Below are positions 35,601 through 47,775 of a DNA stretch of 64,000 bases, piece by piece; the stretch's first letter is position 1, and each line of letters starts with the position of its first letter. The notes under the pieces were generated by a model. It saw only the letters and a program-made list of their open reading frames with translations. It ran no database searches and was not told the DNA's origin. The stretch spans positions 186,001 to 250,000 of the forward strand of contig CAMPDV010000376.1 in the NCBI GenBank assembly GCA_946699065.1. The letters are read 5' to 3'. The stretch is from Loxodes magnus (Eukaryota > Ciliophora > Karyorelictea > Loxodida > Loxodidae). Both the position numbers and the translations under genes were made by a program.

Positions 35601-37560
35601 ATGAATATAAATTATATTCACTAAAGATTCCTTAAAGATAAGAGGAATAGAATAATCTTAATATCTTATATAATTTTTAAATATAAATAAACATTTTTTG
35701 ATTATTTTAATTCTTAGTAATCATATTTTTCTTAGCAGCAGCTAAATTTTATATCTAATTAAAAAGTATCCATTCATCTAAAAATTATAAAATTAAAAAA
35801 TATAAATAAATAATAAATATCAAAAAAACTAAAATAAATTTAATTATCTTTATCATTAGGTAAAATAAGCATCTTAAAATATTTTAAATAAAAAACCAAT
35901 AAAGCTTTACTATTTCCTTTTAAATAGACTAGTTAGATTTTAACTCAAAGAAAGATTTTTATTTGTAAACAATAAGATTCAACATTTATAAAATTTTATT
36001 TATCTTCAAGCGAAAAATAAAATAAGAAATAAATCTTAAAAAGCCTAATGTTTAAAGTACTAATAACTTCATAAATGTATCTAATTAATTATACCTTAAT
36101 CTAATAATTTTATATTCCTTTTTAATTTAAATTAAGAACTTATTCTATAATATAATTATAAAATTTTCAACTATATAGCAATAATTTAAATTTTGATTTA
36201 AATAATTTAATTATTTCTTTAAAGACTTTAATAAAATAGATTTATAACTTGATTATATATTTTAAATAAATAACTATTAAATTAAAATTTAATGCTTAAT
36301 AAATAAAGCATATAAGATAAATTTATCTTAAATAATAGAACCATATAGTTAATTAAATAATTATTACTTCTACTTTATAACAAAAGACATCAATCAATAT
36401 TTTACCTCTTATTTCATATTTATATATTTAAAAGCTTAATTTATTCAACTTTCCTTAAGAATAATTATTTGGATTAAGGTTATAATAAAGTAAATAGAAG
36501 AGAATAATCTTTTAAAATATTATCATTTTATTTAATTATCTACAACTTTTTAAATTCTATATTTAACTGTCAAACTTAGTTTATATCAAATTTTTATTTT
36601 TTTAACACATTTCGACAATTTTTGAAATAAAAAAGGTATATCTAAGTGGATTAAAAAAATGTGAAATTATTTAAAATAATTAGAGTTAATAAAAAGGAAA
36701 ATTAAAAGTAAAAGAATAAAAACAATCAATACATAGAATAATATTCAAATTTTAATATATAAATGCCATATAGACATTTCTTTTCCTTATAAACGTTTTT
36801 ATTAAGTTCAAATTTTTATTTATTTTAAGTTCCTAATATAAAGAAGTTCTAAGCATAAATTAACCAAATTTACAATATAAAAGAACATAATTAATATTTC
36901 TTAATTTTCATATTCAAAATGATTATATTTAGATTTGATGGATTTTATTTATAGTAAAAATTGATTTTCATAAATTAAACTTAATTTAATAATATGAAAA
37001 TTAACTTACAAGAAAATAAATTTAGTTATTATTAATTCATACAAATTTTATAATTAGATTAAGTAACCTAGTTTTAAATAAAAAAGATATTACATATTTA
37101 AATAAAGCAAATCTAAATACTTTCTCTGATAGAATAAGATAAGGAAGTTAGTCAACAAGGCATAAAAATTGTAAGATTTAAATGAAGTTAGGTATCTTAG
37201 GCAAATAAATCTTTTGTTATCAAAAGTTTCAAAATTGTATTAAATAGTGTTGCTCTTTCAAAAAAAAGATAAAGTCAATTGTATAGAAAATTTCAAAAAT
37301 TAAAAAGCAGAGAATAATAAAAAAGATAATTAAATTAACTAAAAAAATAAAGAAAACAAAAATTTAAATTTTTAGTGCCAAAAAACACATGCAAATGCAA
37401 TCAATTTTTTCTTATTATCTTCATTTCTAACTATTTCCTCCTTTTTTCTATGAAAATTGAAAGATTTTTTTCCTTTCTAATAATTTAAATTAAATATAAA
37501 TAAATTTTTTTTCTTAGAGTTAAAAAAATTTTATTTTTGCTATACTTTCAAAAGTTTAAA
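32661..37560. other. 4.9 kb of AT-rich sequence, no gene seen
   Basis: Mostly A/T with short poly-A/T runs. No frame has convincing protein composition and there is no tRNA. A 14-base GC-rich patch at about 33486-33500 vaguely recalls the LINE tail stem, but lacks the flanking bases. Confidence 0.45.
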
Positions 37561-37563
37561 TTC

Positions 37564-37924
37564 ATTAAATAAATAAATAAATTTGATTATAGAGCACGTA
37601 GCACTCTCGTTGGTGCGCAGCTCTTTAAAAAAAATGTTTCATACTGTCAAGAATGTTTGTTACTGATAAAATTATTAGATACTGATAAACCTTGTTCAAT
37701 ACTGGAATAATTATTCAGTACTGATAAAAATGTTCAATACTGATATAATTTTAGAATACTCGTAATCTTTAATACTTGCTGGAGGTCCAAGGACATGGCA
37801 GGATTGTGTCTCATTGCATCACCAAAGCAGAGAACGACATAAAGTCGATTATGGGTACTTAACTTCCCCAACCTCTGATGAAGACGACCTTGTTGTTCAC
37901 CTTCGAACAACTATGGCGATTTTA
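37564..37924 (-). mobile_element. SINE 2: 5S-rRNA-like head plus LINE-type 3' tail
   Basis: On the minus strand the element begins near 37924 with CGCCATAG...AAGGTGAACAACA...GGGGAAGTTAAGTACCCATAATCGAC...GGTGATGCAATGAGAC. These blocks fall in the same order as GCCATA, AAGGTGAAAACA, CGAAGTTAAGC and the later GGTGA-C box of eukaryotic 5S rRNA, including the GAAGTTAAG internal-promoter element. A body with several TCAGTA(C/T)TGA-type short repeats (37650-37760) follows, then the stem-loop and (TTTA)n tail shared with SINE 1 and the LINE. The tail match is strong; the 5S assignment of the head is from memory of the 5S consensus and moderate. Confidence 0.7.
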
Positions 37925-39560
37925 AAGAAATATATATTAATATTTTAAAAGAGAAATAATAAAATAATTTATTTATGCTCTAAATTTAAAAGTTTAAGTA
38001 TTAATAAAAATTTGTTTTAAGAACTGAATAAAAACCTATAAAATTTGATTGTTTTCTTCTTTTAGTATTTTTATTATATTATATTAACAAATTATTTTAA
38101 ATTTAAAAACAAATATAGTTGAATTTTAAAGAACATCAATGAAGATTACTTTTGGTTTAAATTATTTTTTCTTCTATAAAGTAGCCAGTTATTATAAATC
38201 CTTTCCTTTAAATTTTAGTATTTTAAAGTTTTACATTAAAAGCTTTTAATATAAATAATTAAATATTTTCTTTAATATATGATAACTATTAATCTTAATT
38301 TATTAAGATACTTTGAAATATAAACTTTTATATTTGTCACTTCTTTAATTAAATGAAATTCTTAAATTTATCAATCACTAAGAAATGCATTTGTGGCTAT
38401 GTTGAAAATATTTCTTTTAATTACATTCAAAATTTTTCTATTTATATATTTTAATAGTGTTAAAAAAATAATTGTTTACTCTTTTAGTTTATTTAAAGAC
38501 ATGACGATTATGTATTTTATAGGTTTGATATATTAATATAATTAAAATTTTTTCCTTAGCTATTATAAAATATTTTAAATTTGATCTTACATAATTATTT
38601 ATATTTAAAATGCTTATATTCTAATATTTTAGCATCAATACTTACTAATTAATATAAGCAGAATTAGCATCTATTTTAATGTTTTCTTTTATTACTAAAA
38701 GTAAAAGAAAATCAAAATAATAGTGAAATAATCTATTTAATAAGCTACTATAATTATAGTATACTTTTATACTAATTATTATTAACTAACTCAGTTAAGT
38801 TTATATTTATTTGGCTGATTGAAAGGAAAATATTTATTCTATAATCTAAGATACTTTAAGAAAAATTTTTTAATTTTCTATAACTAAAGAAAATTATTTT
38901 GCTAAATAATTAATAAGAAGCTTTAGTTCACTTATGAGAGTAAAATACTTAACTAGGATTATAAAACTACCTAAGATTAGCATTTTTGATATCTGAAAAT
39001 TCTTATATATGATTATTGATTAAAAGGTAGCAAAGAGTTATTAGATTAATAGAAAATAATGCAAAGAAAACTTAATTATTAGTTGATATATTTATTAATT
39101 AAATGTAGAAACTTCATTGAAATTATCAAAGCTTACTAATTATTTCTAATTTGTGTAGGCATCAATATATTAAATATCTCCATTGTTCTTAATAAATAAA
39201 TCCTCATTAATTTTTATCTTTTATCATATATTCTTTTTATAACTATTTTCTCCATTTTAACTCTTCCATTGATAAATTTGAAACTATAAAAGATACAATT
39301 GCTTCTAATATATTTCTATTTATCTTTTTTAAAAGGAACTTTCTTGTTTAAACGTAGAAAGAAGTATTTTCAAAAGGTGCTTCAGGATATAAAATAAAAA
39401 AGTTTCTAAACAGCTTTAATAAAGGCTTATTTGTATTGTTTTCTAGTTTTAGAAATTTATTTAGTAATTAATTAGAAAATACAATAGCAAACCCAGTAAT
39501 GCTATAAAGTGATATAAAGATAATTAGAAATATAAAAGAACAAAAAAACATTTTATGAAG
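37925..39560. other. AT-rich spacer, no gene seen
   Basis: No reading frame with protein composition and no RNA gene. It is probably the upstream region of the gene at 39566. Confidence 0.45.
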
Positions 39561-39565
39561 CTAAA

Positions 39566-40395
39566 ATGAAGAGTAATAAGAGGGATGATGCAAGATAAAA
39601 CATTGATTACCAGAGAATAAATTTTAGTTTAATAGATAGTACTATCATATAAGATTAAAATAAAAATTAATTTTTAATTAAAAGAAACTATATAAAAGTT
39701 CATGAAGAGATGCATAAACTTCAAAGAAACATTGATTAACTAATGGAAGTTAAGATAAATTTGGATTAGAGGATCATTTAACTGGAATATGCAAAGTTTT
39801 ATTAAATATCAAATCTTTTGTCAAAAAAACACACTCAATCCTTTAATCTTCTAATATTGAAAAGCAAAAAATACGTGCTTACTTTGTAAAACTTTGGCCA
39901 TAAGATAAATTAATTTTATAGATTTAAGGAAAAATATTATTTAGAAACATAAAAGAAACTTATAACTCCTTCAGGATTTATTGTTCGCCAAGCAGAATTA
40001 CTTCAAGAAAAAAATGTTATAACCATATTAAGAAGCTCCTGAAATTATGGACGCACTGAAAAAATTTGAGAAATTATAATATGTCGTTGATTTTCAGGGT
40101 TTGAAAAAGCACAAAACAAAAAAGTTATAAGGAATTATGATCCAGAAAATCCAGAAGAATATGGATTCGAGACCTATTAATTAATAAAATTTTCTGGAAG
40201 CTCTTTATCGTAATAAACCAAATAAATGAGACACTTCATTAATATAATATTATGATAAATTTGACTTTAGCCTTACCATTTTTATTAAAAAATATCTATT
40301 AATACAGCCACTAATGTAATGAGCTACAATTTTTCAAGCAATAAATGGGAAAGTATTAGTTGATTTAATAATCAAAATAGATAGAAATATTTAAA
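39566..40395 (+). CDS. Unknown protein with N-terminal coiled coil
   Basis: ATG 39566 opens a frame M-K-S-N-K-R-D-D-A-R-Q-N. I checked phase at three later sites (39968, 40139, 40346). A heptad-like segment V-H-E-E-M-H-K-L-Q-R-N-I-D-Q-L near residues 55-70 is followed by mixed sequence with T-P-S-G-F-I-V-R-Q-A, N-Y-D-P-E-N-P-E-E-Y-G-F-E-T-Y and F-S-S-N-K-W-E-S-I. The last two look like the Y-D/W spacing of kelch repeats, a weak guess. At least three in-frame TGA codons are needed as Trp. The end is undefined; the frame reaches the edge of the left arm of the second inverted repeat at about 40395. Confidence 0.55.
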
Positions 40396-41370
40396 CTTTA
40401 TATTTTTATTTTAAAGTTAAATAATAAAGCTTTTGAGCTAAAAACATTTGATAAATTTAATTTTTTTAGAAGTTCCTATAATATAATGCTAAAGAGATTA
40501 AATTAGTTATCATTTCATTAAATTAAGAATATTTTAAATTTATTAAATATATAAGCAAGTTTAGTTCTGTTATAAACTATAATCAGAACAATCATGACTT
40601 GATGGAACTTATTTAAAGTATAAAAACATAAAAGTAGTTTGATATAAATCCTCATGATAATAAATTATTTTAGTAACTTAAAAATATTTTCTAATTTGAG
40701 TAAATAAAGATGAAATGGTTAGTTAATAAGATTAAAACCTTAATAGAATAAAAAGAAAATATTATATATTGAATTAACAAAAATAAGAGTAAGACTGTAC
40801 TCGTACAGGATCACTTCTATAGGAGATTCTACTCGTTTGCTCCAACAAACGAGACTCCAACCCAATCTAGGAAGATGATTAACGCACTTTTCCCAGCAGG
40901 AGTTATCGATGACGCTAAGGGAAGAAGTGGTTCTGACTAGATAATCTAGGAAAAAAAATTTTAAGGAGTTGGGATGAGAGGAGTTAATAAAAAGTGCTAT
41001 TTAAAAAAAAAACAAAAAGCATAATGCTAAATTAATAATTTATGCTTAAATTAAGTAACTAGAATTCTATTTAAAAATAAATATTTTAATAAAAGCATAT
41101 ATTAGCTTAGAATTTAGATAACTATAAAATCATAAATATATACTTATATTTATTAAAAGAAATCAAATATTTTGTAAATACTTAGAACAATTCTATCTAT
41201 CTAAAATTTATTAAATTAAACTCAATAAAATAGAAAGCATGTGATGTAGTATATCTAATAATTATTAAAATAATATAATCTTAAGTTTTTAATAGAAATT
41301 AAGAGTTTTTTCTTATTTTTATAATAATTAATAGATGGTTATAAGATAATTTAGCGAATATAAAAAAATT
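40395..41370. repeat. Left arm of the second inverted repeat (20-kb span)
   Basis: Reverse-complement homology to 60190-61165, roughly 80-85% by eye outside the core, with indels. Outside both ends the similarity fades. The arms enclose 18.8 kb of different sequence, so the structure is a long-terminal-inverted-repeat element or an old inverted duplication. Confidence 0.85.
40785..40997 (+). other. Near-invariant 210-bp core of the inverted repeat, left copy
   Basis: Identical to the right-arm core (60573-60787) apart from one A-run length, in arms otherwise about 15-20% diverged. It is GC-richer and structured: an 8-bp hairpin CTCGTTTG-CTCCAA-CAAACGAG (40832-40853), a CACTT-TTCCC / GGGAAGAAGTG stem, and a CTAGATAATCTAG palindrome. 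One plus frame is also readable (V-L-V-Q-D-H-F-Y-R-R-F-Y-S-F-A-P-T-N-E-T) with C-ending codons typical of highly expressed genes. It is either a structured RNA or transposition signal, or a short conserved exon. I recognise neither. Confidence 0.6.
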
Positions 41371-42310
41371 GTATTAATAGCACCCTTCTTAACTTTCTTT
41401 TTTCACTCAATAAAATAAAATAAGGGAAAGCAAAGATTTACACCCTTACCTTTATTAAAGTTGCACATAATTGATATATAAAAGATTATTAATCAAATAT
41501 AATAAAAGAAAAAGTTAAAGTTCCCTTATCAACATAATTTTAAATATATTTTTATTAATATTAGATTACTCTTCTTAACATACTCTGCTATAACCTTTTG
41601 TTTTTCCTTTTAAGAACTTATTATTATTTTAAATAAAGAATTAAGTTAATCCTCTTAAGAAATCTTTATATAAAGCTAAAATAAAAATTAAATTTAAAGT
41701 TTTAAATATATTAAAATAATACTTATTAAAAAAATTTTATTCTAGAGGGAAATGTATTGAGTTAACCCTTAAAACTCATAATAATCATTTATTTAAAGAA
41801 AACAAAAAAAGGAGAAAAATAAACATTATAAATTATATGCAGGACTATCAATAATTTATCATAGAGAATTTAAAAAAATTAAAATTAAAAAGCTTTAAAA
41901 ATAAAATAAAAATTTACTAAATTGTATAAAATTCGTCTAGTTTTAGTTTAAAATAAAATTAGATGCTTAAATATAATGATTAAAGACAAGCTTGAATAAA
42001 CATATTATTTCTATTATAGGAAGCATAGACAATTTAATGATAATGTAATTTATATAACAATCTATTAAAAATTATTTTTATAACCTTATTTTCTTTACTT
42101 CGTGATAATAAACTGATTACTTGAATCAACATAAAATTTAGAAAAATTTAGAAACGAAAATTAAAAAAAAAATTATTTTAACTAAAAGTCTCAAATAAGC
42201 TATAAAAAGTTATTTAAATAATTAACATCATTGTTAAATTAAAGATAAAAATTAAAAATCTACTCATTTATATATCAAATTTATTAAAATAATATCACAA
42301 ATCAAATAAT
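41371..42310. other. AT-rich sequence inside the second inverted repeat, no gene seen
   Basis: No convincing frame on either strand. Confidence 0.4.
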
Positions 42311-42312
42311 AA

Positions 42313-43660
42313 ATGCTAAAAGTAAAAGCCAACTTACCTTCGAAAGGTTATGAGTCCTTAATATAGAACTAGAATCTTTAAAGTATAGAATGTCAGATAA
42401 AGCTTGATTTGATTTTTTTAATTATAATTATAATGTTTCTGATATAGTTAGTTCTAATATTATGATTTCTTTAAATCATAAAACAGAAATTTTTAAAAAT
42501 CTAAATAATTGGAAAATTTCTTAAGAAAGAACGCAAACCTAAAACCTTTATGATGAGAAAGAATAACAAGTTTTTTAATATTTACGGTTTTTATAGCAAA
42601 AGTTTTCTTAAAAATGTTTATTATCTAATTAAAAAAATAATTTCCATCTATTTCTAGATTATATCTAATCTGGCTTATCTGAATTTGTCAAGAATAAACT
42701 GGAGAAATAATGAATTTAGGATTAAAAAAATGTAATTATTAAGCGGAAGGAAAATATTACAAAAGAAGTGAGATGAATAAAAAGTTTAAGATGGTAGAGA
42801 TGATGAGTTAATAAAATTTGACGAGGTAAAAACATAGTAATGTAAGTAGAAATATTTTAATATTAGAACTATTGAAGTACCTTTTATAGGGACTAATTAT
42901 AAGGTATTTTAACATTTAAAATTTACTATTTTTATGAGCTATAATGATTTCTTAAGATTGTATTTAATAATTTGCTAGCTTTATAATAATGATGCTATAG
43001 AATAATTTTAATAGCCTTTATAATATACTCTTATCTTCAAATAAACAAATGCTATACCTCATTTATTAATGACCAATTAAGCACTTCTAATAAATATATA
43101 TTTAAAAGCATAAATGTCAGTTAATAGATATTATATTTTATAAATTATAAGATTAATAAAGCTGAACATTTTCAAATGGAAAATTAGCTCTTCTAGTCAA
43201 AAGCTAAAATATTAACTATCATCTCATTATTTCAACAGAATGAGACATAAAATATATTGATGCAATTTTAAGAGAAAAATATACAAATTTGATATTTTTT
43301 ATATTATAATCATTTTGCTATTCAAGGAAGTTAGATTAATTAAGAGGATACATACATATAATGCGCTAATTATATAATAAAATCTGCATTAAATAGTTGA
43401 ATAAATTTTTATTTTTAAGTGAATTTCATATCATTTTAAATGTATAGATGGTAAGGTTCTACAATCTAATAAAAATTTATCTTCTGATAATTTTTTGAGT
43501 AAGTCACTAATAAATTGATAGATCTTTAATCTATTTTTAATTACAACCAAACGTTTGTCTTTTGATTTGAATTTATTCGACTATATGGATGTGATTTTTA
43601 TAAATAATAGCAAATAAATGTTTACTAAGTATATATACTCTTAATTAAATTTAATTTCAT
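42313..43660 (+). CDS. Hypothetical protein, frame partly uncertain
   Basis: From ATG 42313 (M-L-K-V-K-A-N-L-P-S-K-G-Y) one frame stays readable. Its best part is 42760-42900 (K-K-W-D-E-Q-K-V-Q-D-G-R-D-D-E-L, then I-R-T-I-E-V-P-F-I-G-T-N-Y), followed by hydrophobic stretches. Between 42380 and 42680 another frame reads better (N-L-Y-D-E-K-E-Q-Q-V-F-Q-Y-L-R-F), so introns or frameshifts are likely. No domain is recognised. Confidence 0.35.
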
Positions 43661-43799
43661 AATCTATTCTCAAAAAGATGATTTATAACGTTTTATATGA
43701 AAAATCTCTTATTTTTTCATTTTAATTACTACAAAATGTCTCTATTATAAGAGATTACATCACTTATCATTTTTAATTAAATACATATTAACTATTAGA

Positions 43800-46097
43800 T
43801 TTTGCTATATATATCTAACTTTCTTTTAATGCTCTATTATATTTAATTAAATTAGTTATTATTATACCGGAATCACTTCAAAAAAGAGTAAGAAGCTTGT
43901 TTAGTTTCAAAGTAGCAAATTTATAAAATATCCTTAATCTCTTAAATTTCAAGCTCTTAATTAAATTAATTACCTCATTAGGATATTTTAATGCTATTCA
44001 TTAATCTAAGAATTTTACCCTTACCTATCTCATGTAGCAATTATGAGATATATTCCTGTTTATCCTTTTAACTTGATATTTAGAGTTTTGGTGAGTACTT
44101 ATCATTTACCACTCTATTTCTTACTCTATATTTTATATTCTCAGCAATTTTATCTTCAATGTCTTTTCTACCAATAAATCAAAGTTTTATTTGCTAATTA
44201 AAATTGATATTTCTGTCTCTGTTCCTATAATCTATTTTACTCTTAATATTATTAATGCTATCTATTTAAATGTAGAAGCTTATTAATTAGCTAATTTTCA
44301 TTTAGGTAAAAACACTAGAATTGCTCTGATTATAATAATAATATCCTAATAATTAACCTTCCTAGATTTCTTACTTACATATAATCCCTTATATCTTTAT
44401 TTCTATTTAACTATCTAACATATTAATACCTAGCTTGACTATCCATAATTATACCACTATTGGGTAATAAGCTATACCTATCTTATTTTAATATCATAAG
44501 ATTATTTAGAACATAACTAGTTGTAACCAGAGGCTTTTTAAACTAGCATAATGAATATTAAAAACGCCAGGTAAAAATACACTAACTAGGTATGATCTAA
44601 CAAGGGATTATGAATGATTAGAGTAAATAAAAAGCAGAAAAAGTAAGAACTTAAATCATTATTTTACATACTCTGGTATAATAATAGAATAGCACCTATA
44701 AATATAAGTTTACTTGTAATTTACATTATAAAAAATATCAATTAAAGCTAAGAGACTGTATATTAACCCTAAAAAAGCTGAATATGCATTAGTATAAATA
44801 AAGCTTCTAGAATAAAACTAGCAGCATATATGTTTGGCATATAAAGCTAATCCATTGAATACAAATAACCATATTACAGTACTTAGATAGTTAAAGTTAA
44901 GCAGACTTTTTCATTTTTTGGGTCATAATCCTATTAAGATATCAAGTAGTTCTTTTATCGTTAACCATATTTAGCTTAAGTTTAAAAGGTATTTTGTTTT
45001 AAATTTATATTAGGAATAAACGCTTTTATATAAGTAGTTAATTAAAGAAAAAGTTTATAAAAACCTATTTAAATACTTTATAAAATGCAGGAATAAAGGG
45101 TATACCCTCAAATACCGTGAAGCAGTTATAGAAATCTAGATAAATGCTTAATTAAGTAAAGTCAAAGAAATTGCTGATTGAAGAATTTGAAGATTCAGGT
45201 TATGAAATTAACTAGAGCTTAATAGAACTGGAGGAGAAAATAGAGTTTGCGAACAAGGTAATAAAATAGTAGCATGGGAAGAATAGAGTTCATAATCTAA
45301 ATCACTTAAAAGTAAAACGCATTCTAGATAAGTGATATCAAACACTACAGATGGATTTTGCTATAAACTAAAGAGACAATGATTAGCCTTAAGTAGGAGA
45401 TCTGAAAATATTGAGGTAGTACAAGCTTAGTAAAAATATGAAAAATCAATTTTCTAGTGAGAAGTAACTTATTCCAAGTTATTAGCAAAATAATTCTTTA
45501 CTTACTCCAAATTAAAGATATTAAGTAAGATTTTAAGATAAAAAAGTAAACTAAAAGGAAAATTTATAGGAAATTGGATAATCAGATACTAAAAAATAGA
45601 GGAAGTATTAAGAAAGAAGTTATTTGGATTCTTAGGGAGAAGTCTTAGAGTAAAAATAACATTCTTCCTTTGTAATTAAGAACTTTTAAACTCTCTAGAA
45701 ATAAATTAAGATGCTGCGAAATTCAAAATAAAAAGGTTAAAATCTTTTGGTATCAAATGAGAACAATTAAATGGAAGATTCACTGGATAATCTATCTTCC
45801 ATTGAATTAGTAGGAAATTAAAAATCAGACAGATTATTTTCGTAATCTTATATAAAAAAGGATTCGTTTTCCAGTCCTGATATTGTTAGTGATAAAAGTT
45901 CCTCAACATCTTGGATCAATTAAACTTTAAATTTCAGTTCTTATAAAATAAGCTCTTCATAATAAAACTACGAAGAGTAAACAAGCTTTAGTAGATGCAA
46001 AGTAAAAGAAAAATGGTCAACTGAATAGATAGAGTGCGTTTTTCTCTGTATAATGGTATTAATATCTTCTTACTTTTATTTGATAGTGAAAGGATGA
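43800..46097 (+). CDS. Multi-pass membrane protein, possibly two fused or adjacent genes
   Basis: One frame is readable for over 750 codons. The first half is rich in hydrophobic helices (Y-I-P-V-Y-P-F-N-L-I-F-R-V-L-V near 44060; L-A-W-L-S-I-I-I-P-L-L-G near 44440; F-N-I-I-R-L-F-R-T near 44490). The Arg-spaced helix and the I-P-x-x-L-I-F block recall six-helix cation channels common in ciliates, but I see no pore signature. The second half (from about 45144, a possible separate start M-L-N-Q-V-K) is Gln/Ser-rich and cytosolic-looking, then ends in one strong helix (V-F-L-C-I-M-V-L-I-S-S-Y-F-Y-L-I-V-K-G) immediately before TGA 46095-46097. The 5' end is undefined. Confidence 0.5.
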
Positions 46098-46274
46098 AGA
46101 AACAAAACTTAATTATATAAATTTTATATTTCTCAAAGTCTTCCTAACTTATTAATTAAAATTACTAGCTAATGCATGATTATCATTAGTCTTATTAAAC
46201 ATTATTAAAATAAAAAGCTAAACTCTTATATTCCTAGAATAATCTCGCTAACATAGAGATAAAAGAAGTAAGCA

Positions 46275-46900
46275 ATGGAAATCTAATTTTAAGGGCCATC
46301 AATTGAGTCAAGAATCATTGAATATAGCTCAATTTCTATAATTATTTAAGTTAGTTATGATAACTTGAGATCCCAAGATGTAGATTAGTATATCAATTTA
46401 CGATAAATCGATAAGATAGTAAGTTTTCTAAATTTTGGAAGCTTTGAGATTACTCATTTAAGCCTTTCTGGTTATTAGGGTTTTTAATTAATAATTAATT
46501 ATTTTTAAATGCATTAAGAGAATAACTCTTAAGAAACTCAATTAGAAATTAGTCTTTTAAAGGTATGCATATATATAAAATTATTTTTAAACAAGTTATA
46601 TTAAATAAACTGAGGGTTTACACAAGAATTTTCATCTTTAAAGATCGTTTTATATAATTCCTTCATCAAATGATTTCATTCAAGCTTAGTAACCTCATAT
46701 CTATAAAGCATTAACTTTCACATCTATATTTAAGATTTTTTTTTTTGTTTTTTAAGTTTTTGTTAAAAGTACTTAATTGTCTTAAAGATCTTTAAAGGTA
46801 AGAAAATATTTCTAAAAATGAAATTTTTATACCACTTTAATAATAATAGTTTAATAAATAAATACAAATTAAATATGTATTATGATTATAAGCTTTTCCA
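46275..46900 (+). CDS. Hypothetical protein, 5' part
   Basis: ATG 46275 (M-E-I-Q-F-Q-G-P-S-I-E-S-R-I-I-E-Y) is in the same frame as the gene before it. The sequence is protein-like through I-V-S-F-L-N-F-G-S-F-E-I-T-H-L to about 46555. A possible short intron (GTATGC...ACAAG, about 46562-46594) could join it to a further readable stretch. No family is recognised. Confidence 0.35.
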
Positions 46901-46919
46901 GTTTAATGGGATAAATTAA

Positions 46920-47629
46920 TTAGAAGTTTTCAGTTTTTTTCTTCTTTCTTTTTTTCCTTTTCTACTTAGTAGTTTTCTCTATCCATATCTTTGAGAGTCA
47001 CTATTTACTTTCAATTTCTTTCTGATTAACAAAAATTAGATTCTTAAGCAATTACTTTGAAGGTTTCATTTAAAAGCTTATCTTTTTTAATAAATTATAA
47101 ATGAGCTGCAATACAGATTTGTTGCTAAAATCTCAAGTTCATAATATTTATTTTTGCATATCTAAAACTCGTTTTATCCTTCAATTTTTCTTTCTCTTTT
47201 GAAAACTTACATTTAAACCATTTTATTTTCTGATTTTTTCTGGTAAAAAACTATTTTCTTGCCTATTAAAATTTTAATGTAATCAAGTTGGAAACTTAAT
47301 ATTTTAGCCCTTTTCTAACTAAATTTCCGTTTGCTCTTCTGAAAAGATTTTAAGTCGTACCTAGAGCCTTAAATCTATTTTCAATTCCTAAAATAAACTG
47401 AATAGATCACCATACTTTCCATCTCATCTAAAATTATGTCTCAACTCTCACACTCATCTATTATTTTCGCCCAAAACATCCTCCATTTCCCTTCCTTTCT
47501 TCACCGAAAAATACCATGGTCTCTTTTCTCTTACGTCTACAAATTTTCATATCTAAATTCATTCAGTTTAGCGTCCCATATCAAATATCCAATATAGCCG
47601 CTTATCTGCTTCTTATAGAGTTATGCCAT
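46920..47629 (-). CDS. Hypothetical basic protein
   Basis: From ATG 47629 (M-A-Q-L-Y-K-K-Q-I-S-G-Y-I-G-Y-L-I-W-D-A) about 235 codons stay in one frame with five in-frame TGA codons as Trp. It contains F-R-W-R-K-E-G-K-W-R-M-F-W-A-K-I-I-D and ends in a Lys/Arg-rich tail (K-G-K-K-E-R-R-K-K-L-K). The GC content over 47400-47640 is higher than around it, supporting coding. It lies opposite the neighbouring plus-strand genes. Function unknown. Confidence 0.5.
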
Positions 47630-47775
47630 TAACTGTGAACTTCAATATTTCAAAGGGATAAGAAAACACAAAATGAAGCTGATACTTAATAAGCTTCAGA
47701 TGCATCCAACTTGATAAAGAGCTTTAAGATTTTTAATTAATATCTTAGTAAAAATTTCACATTAAGCAACTAAAT

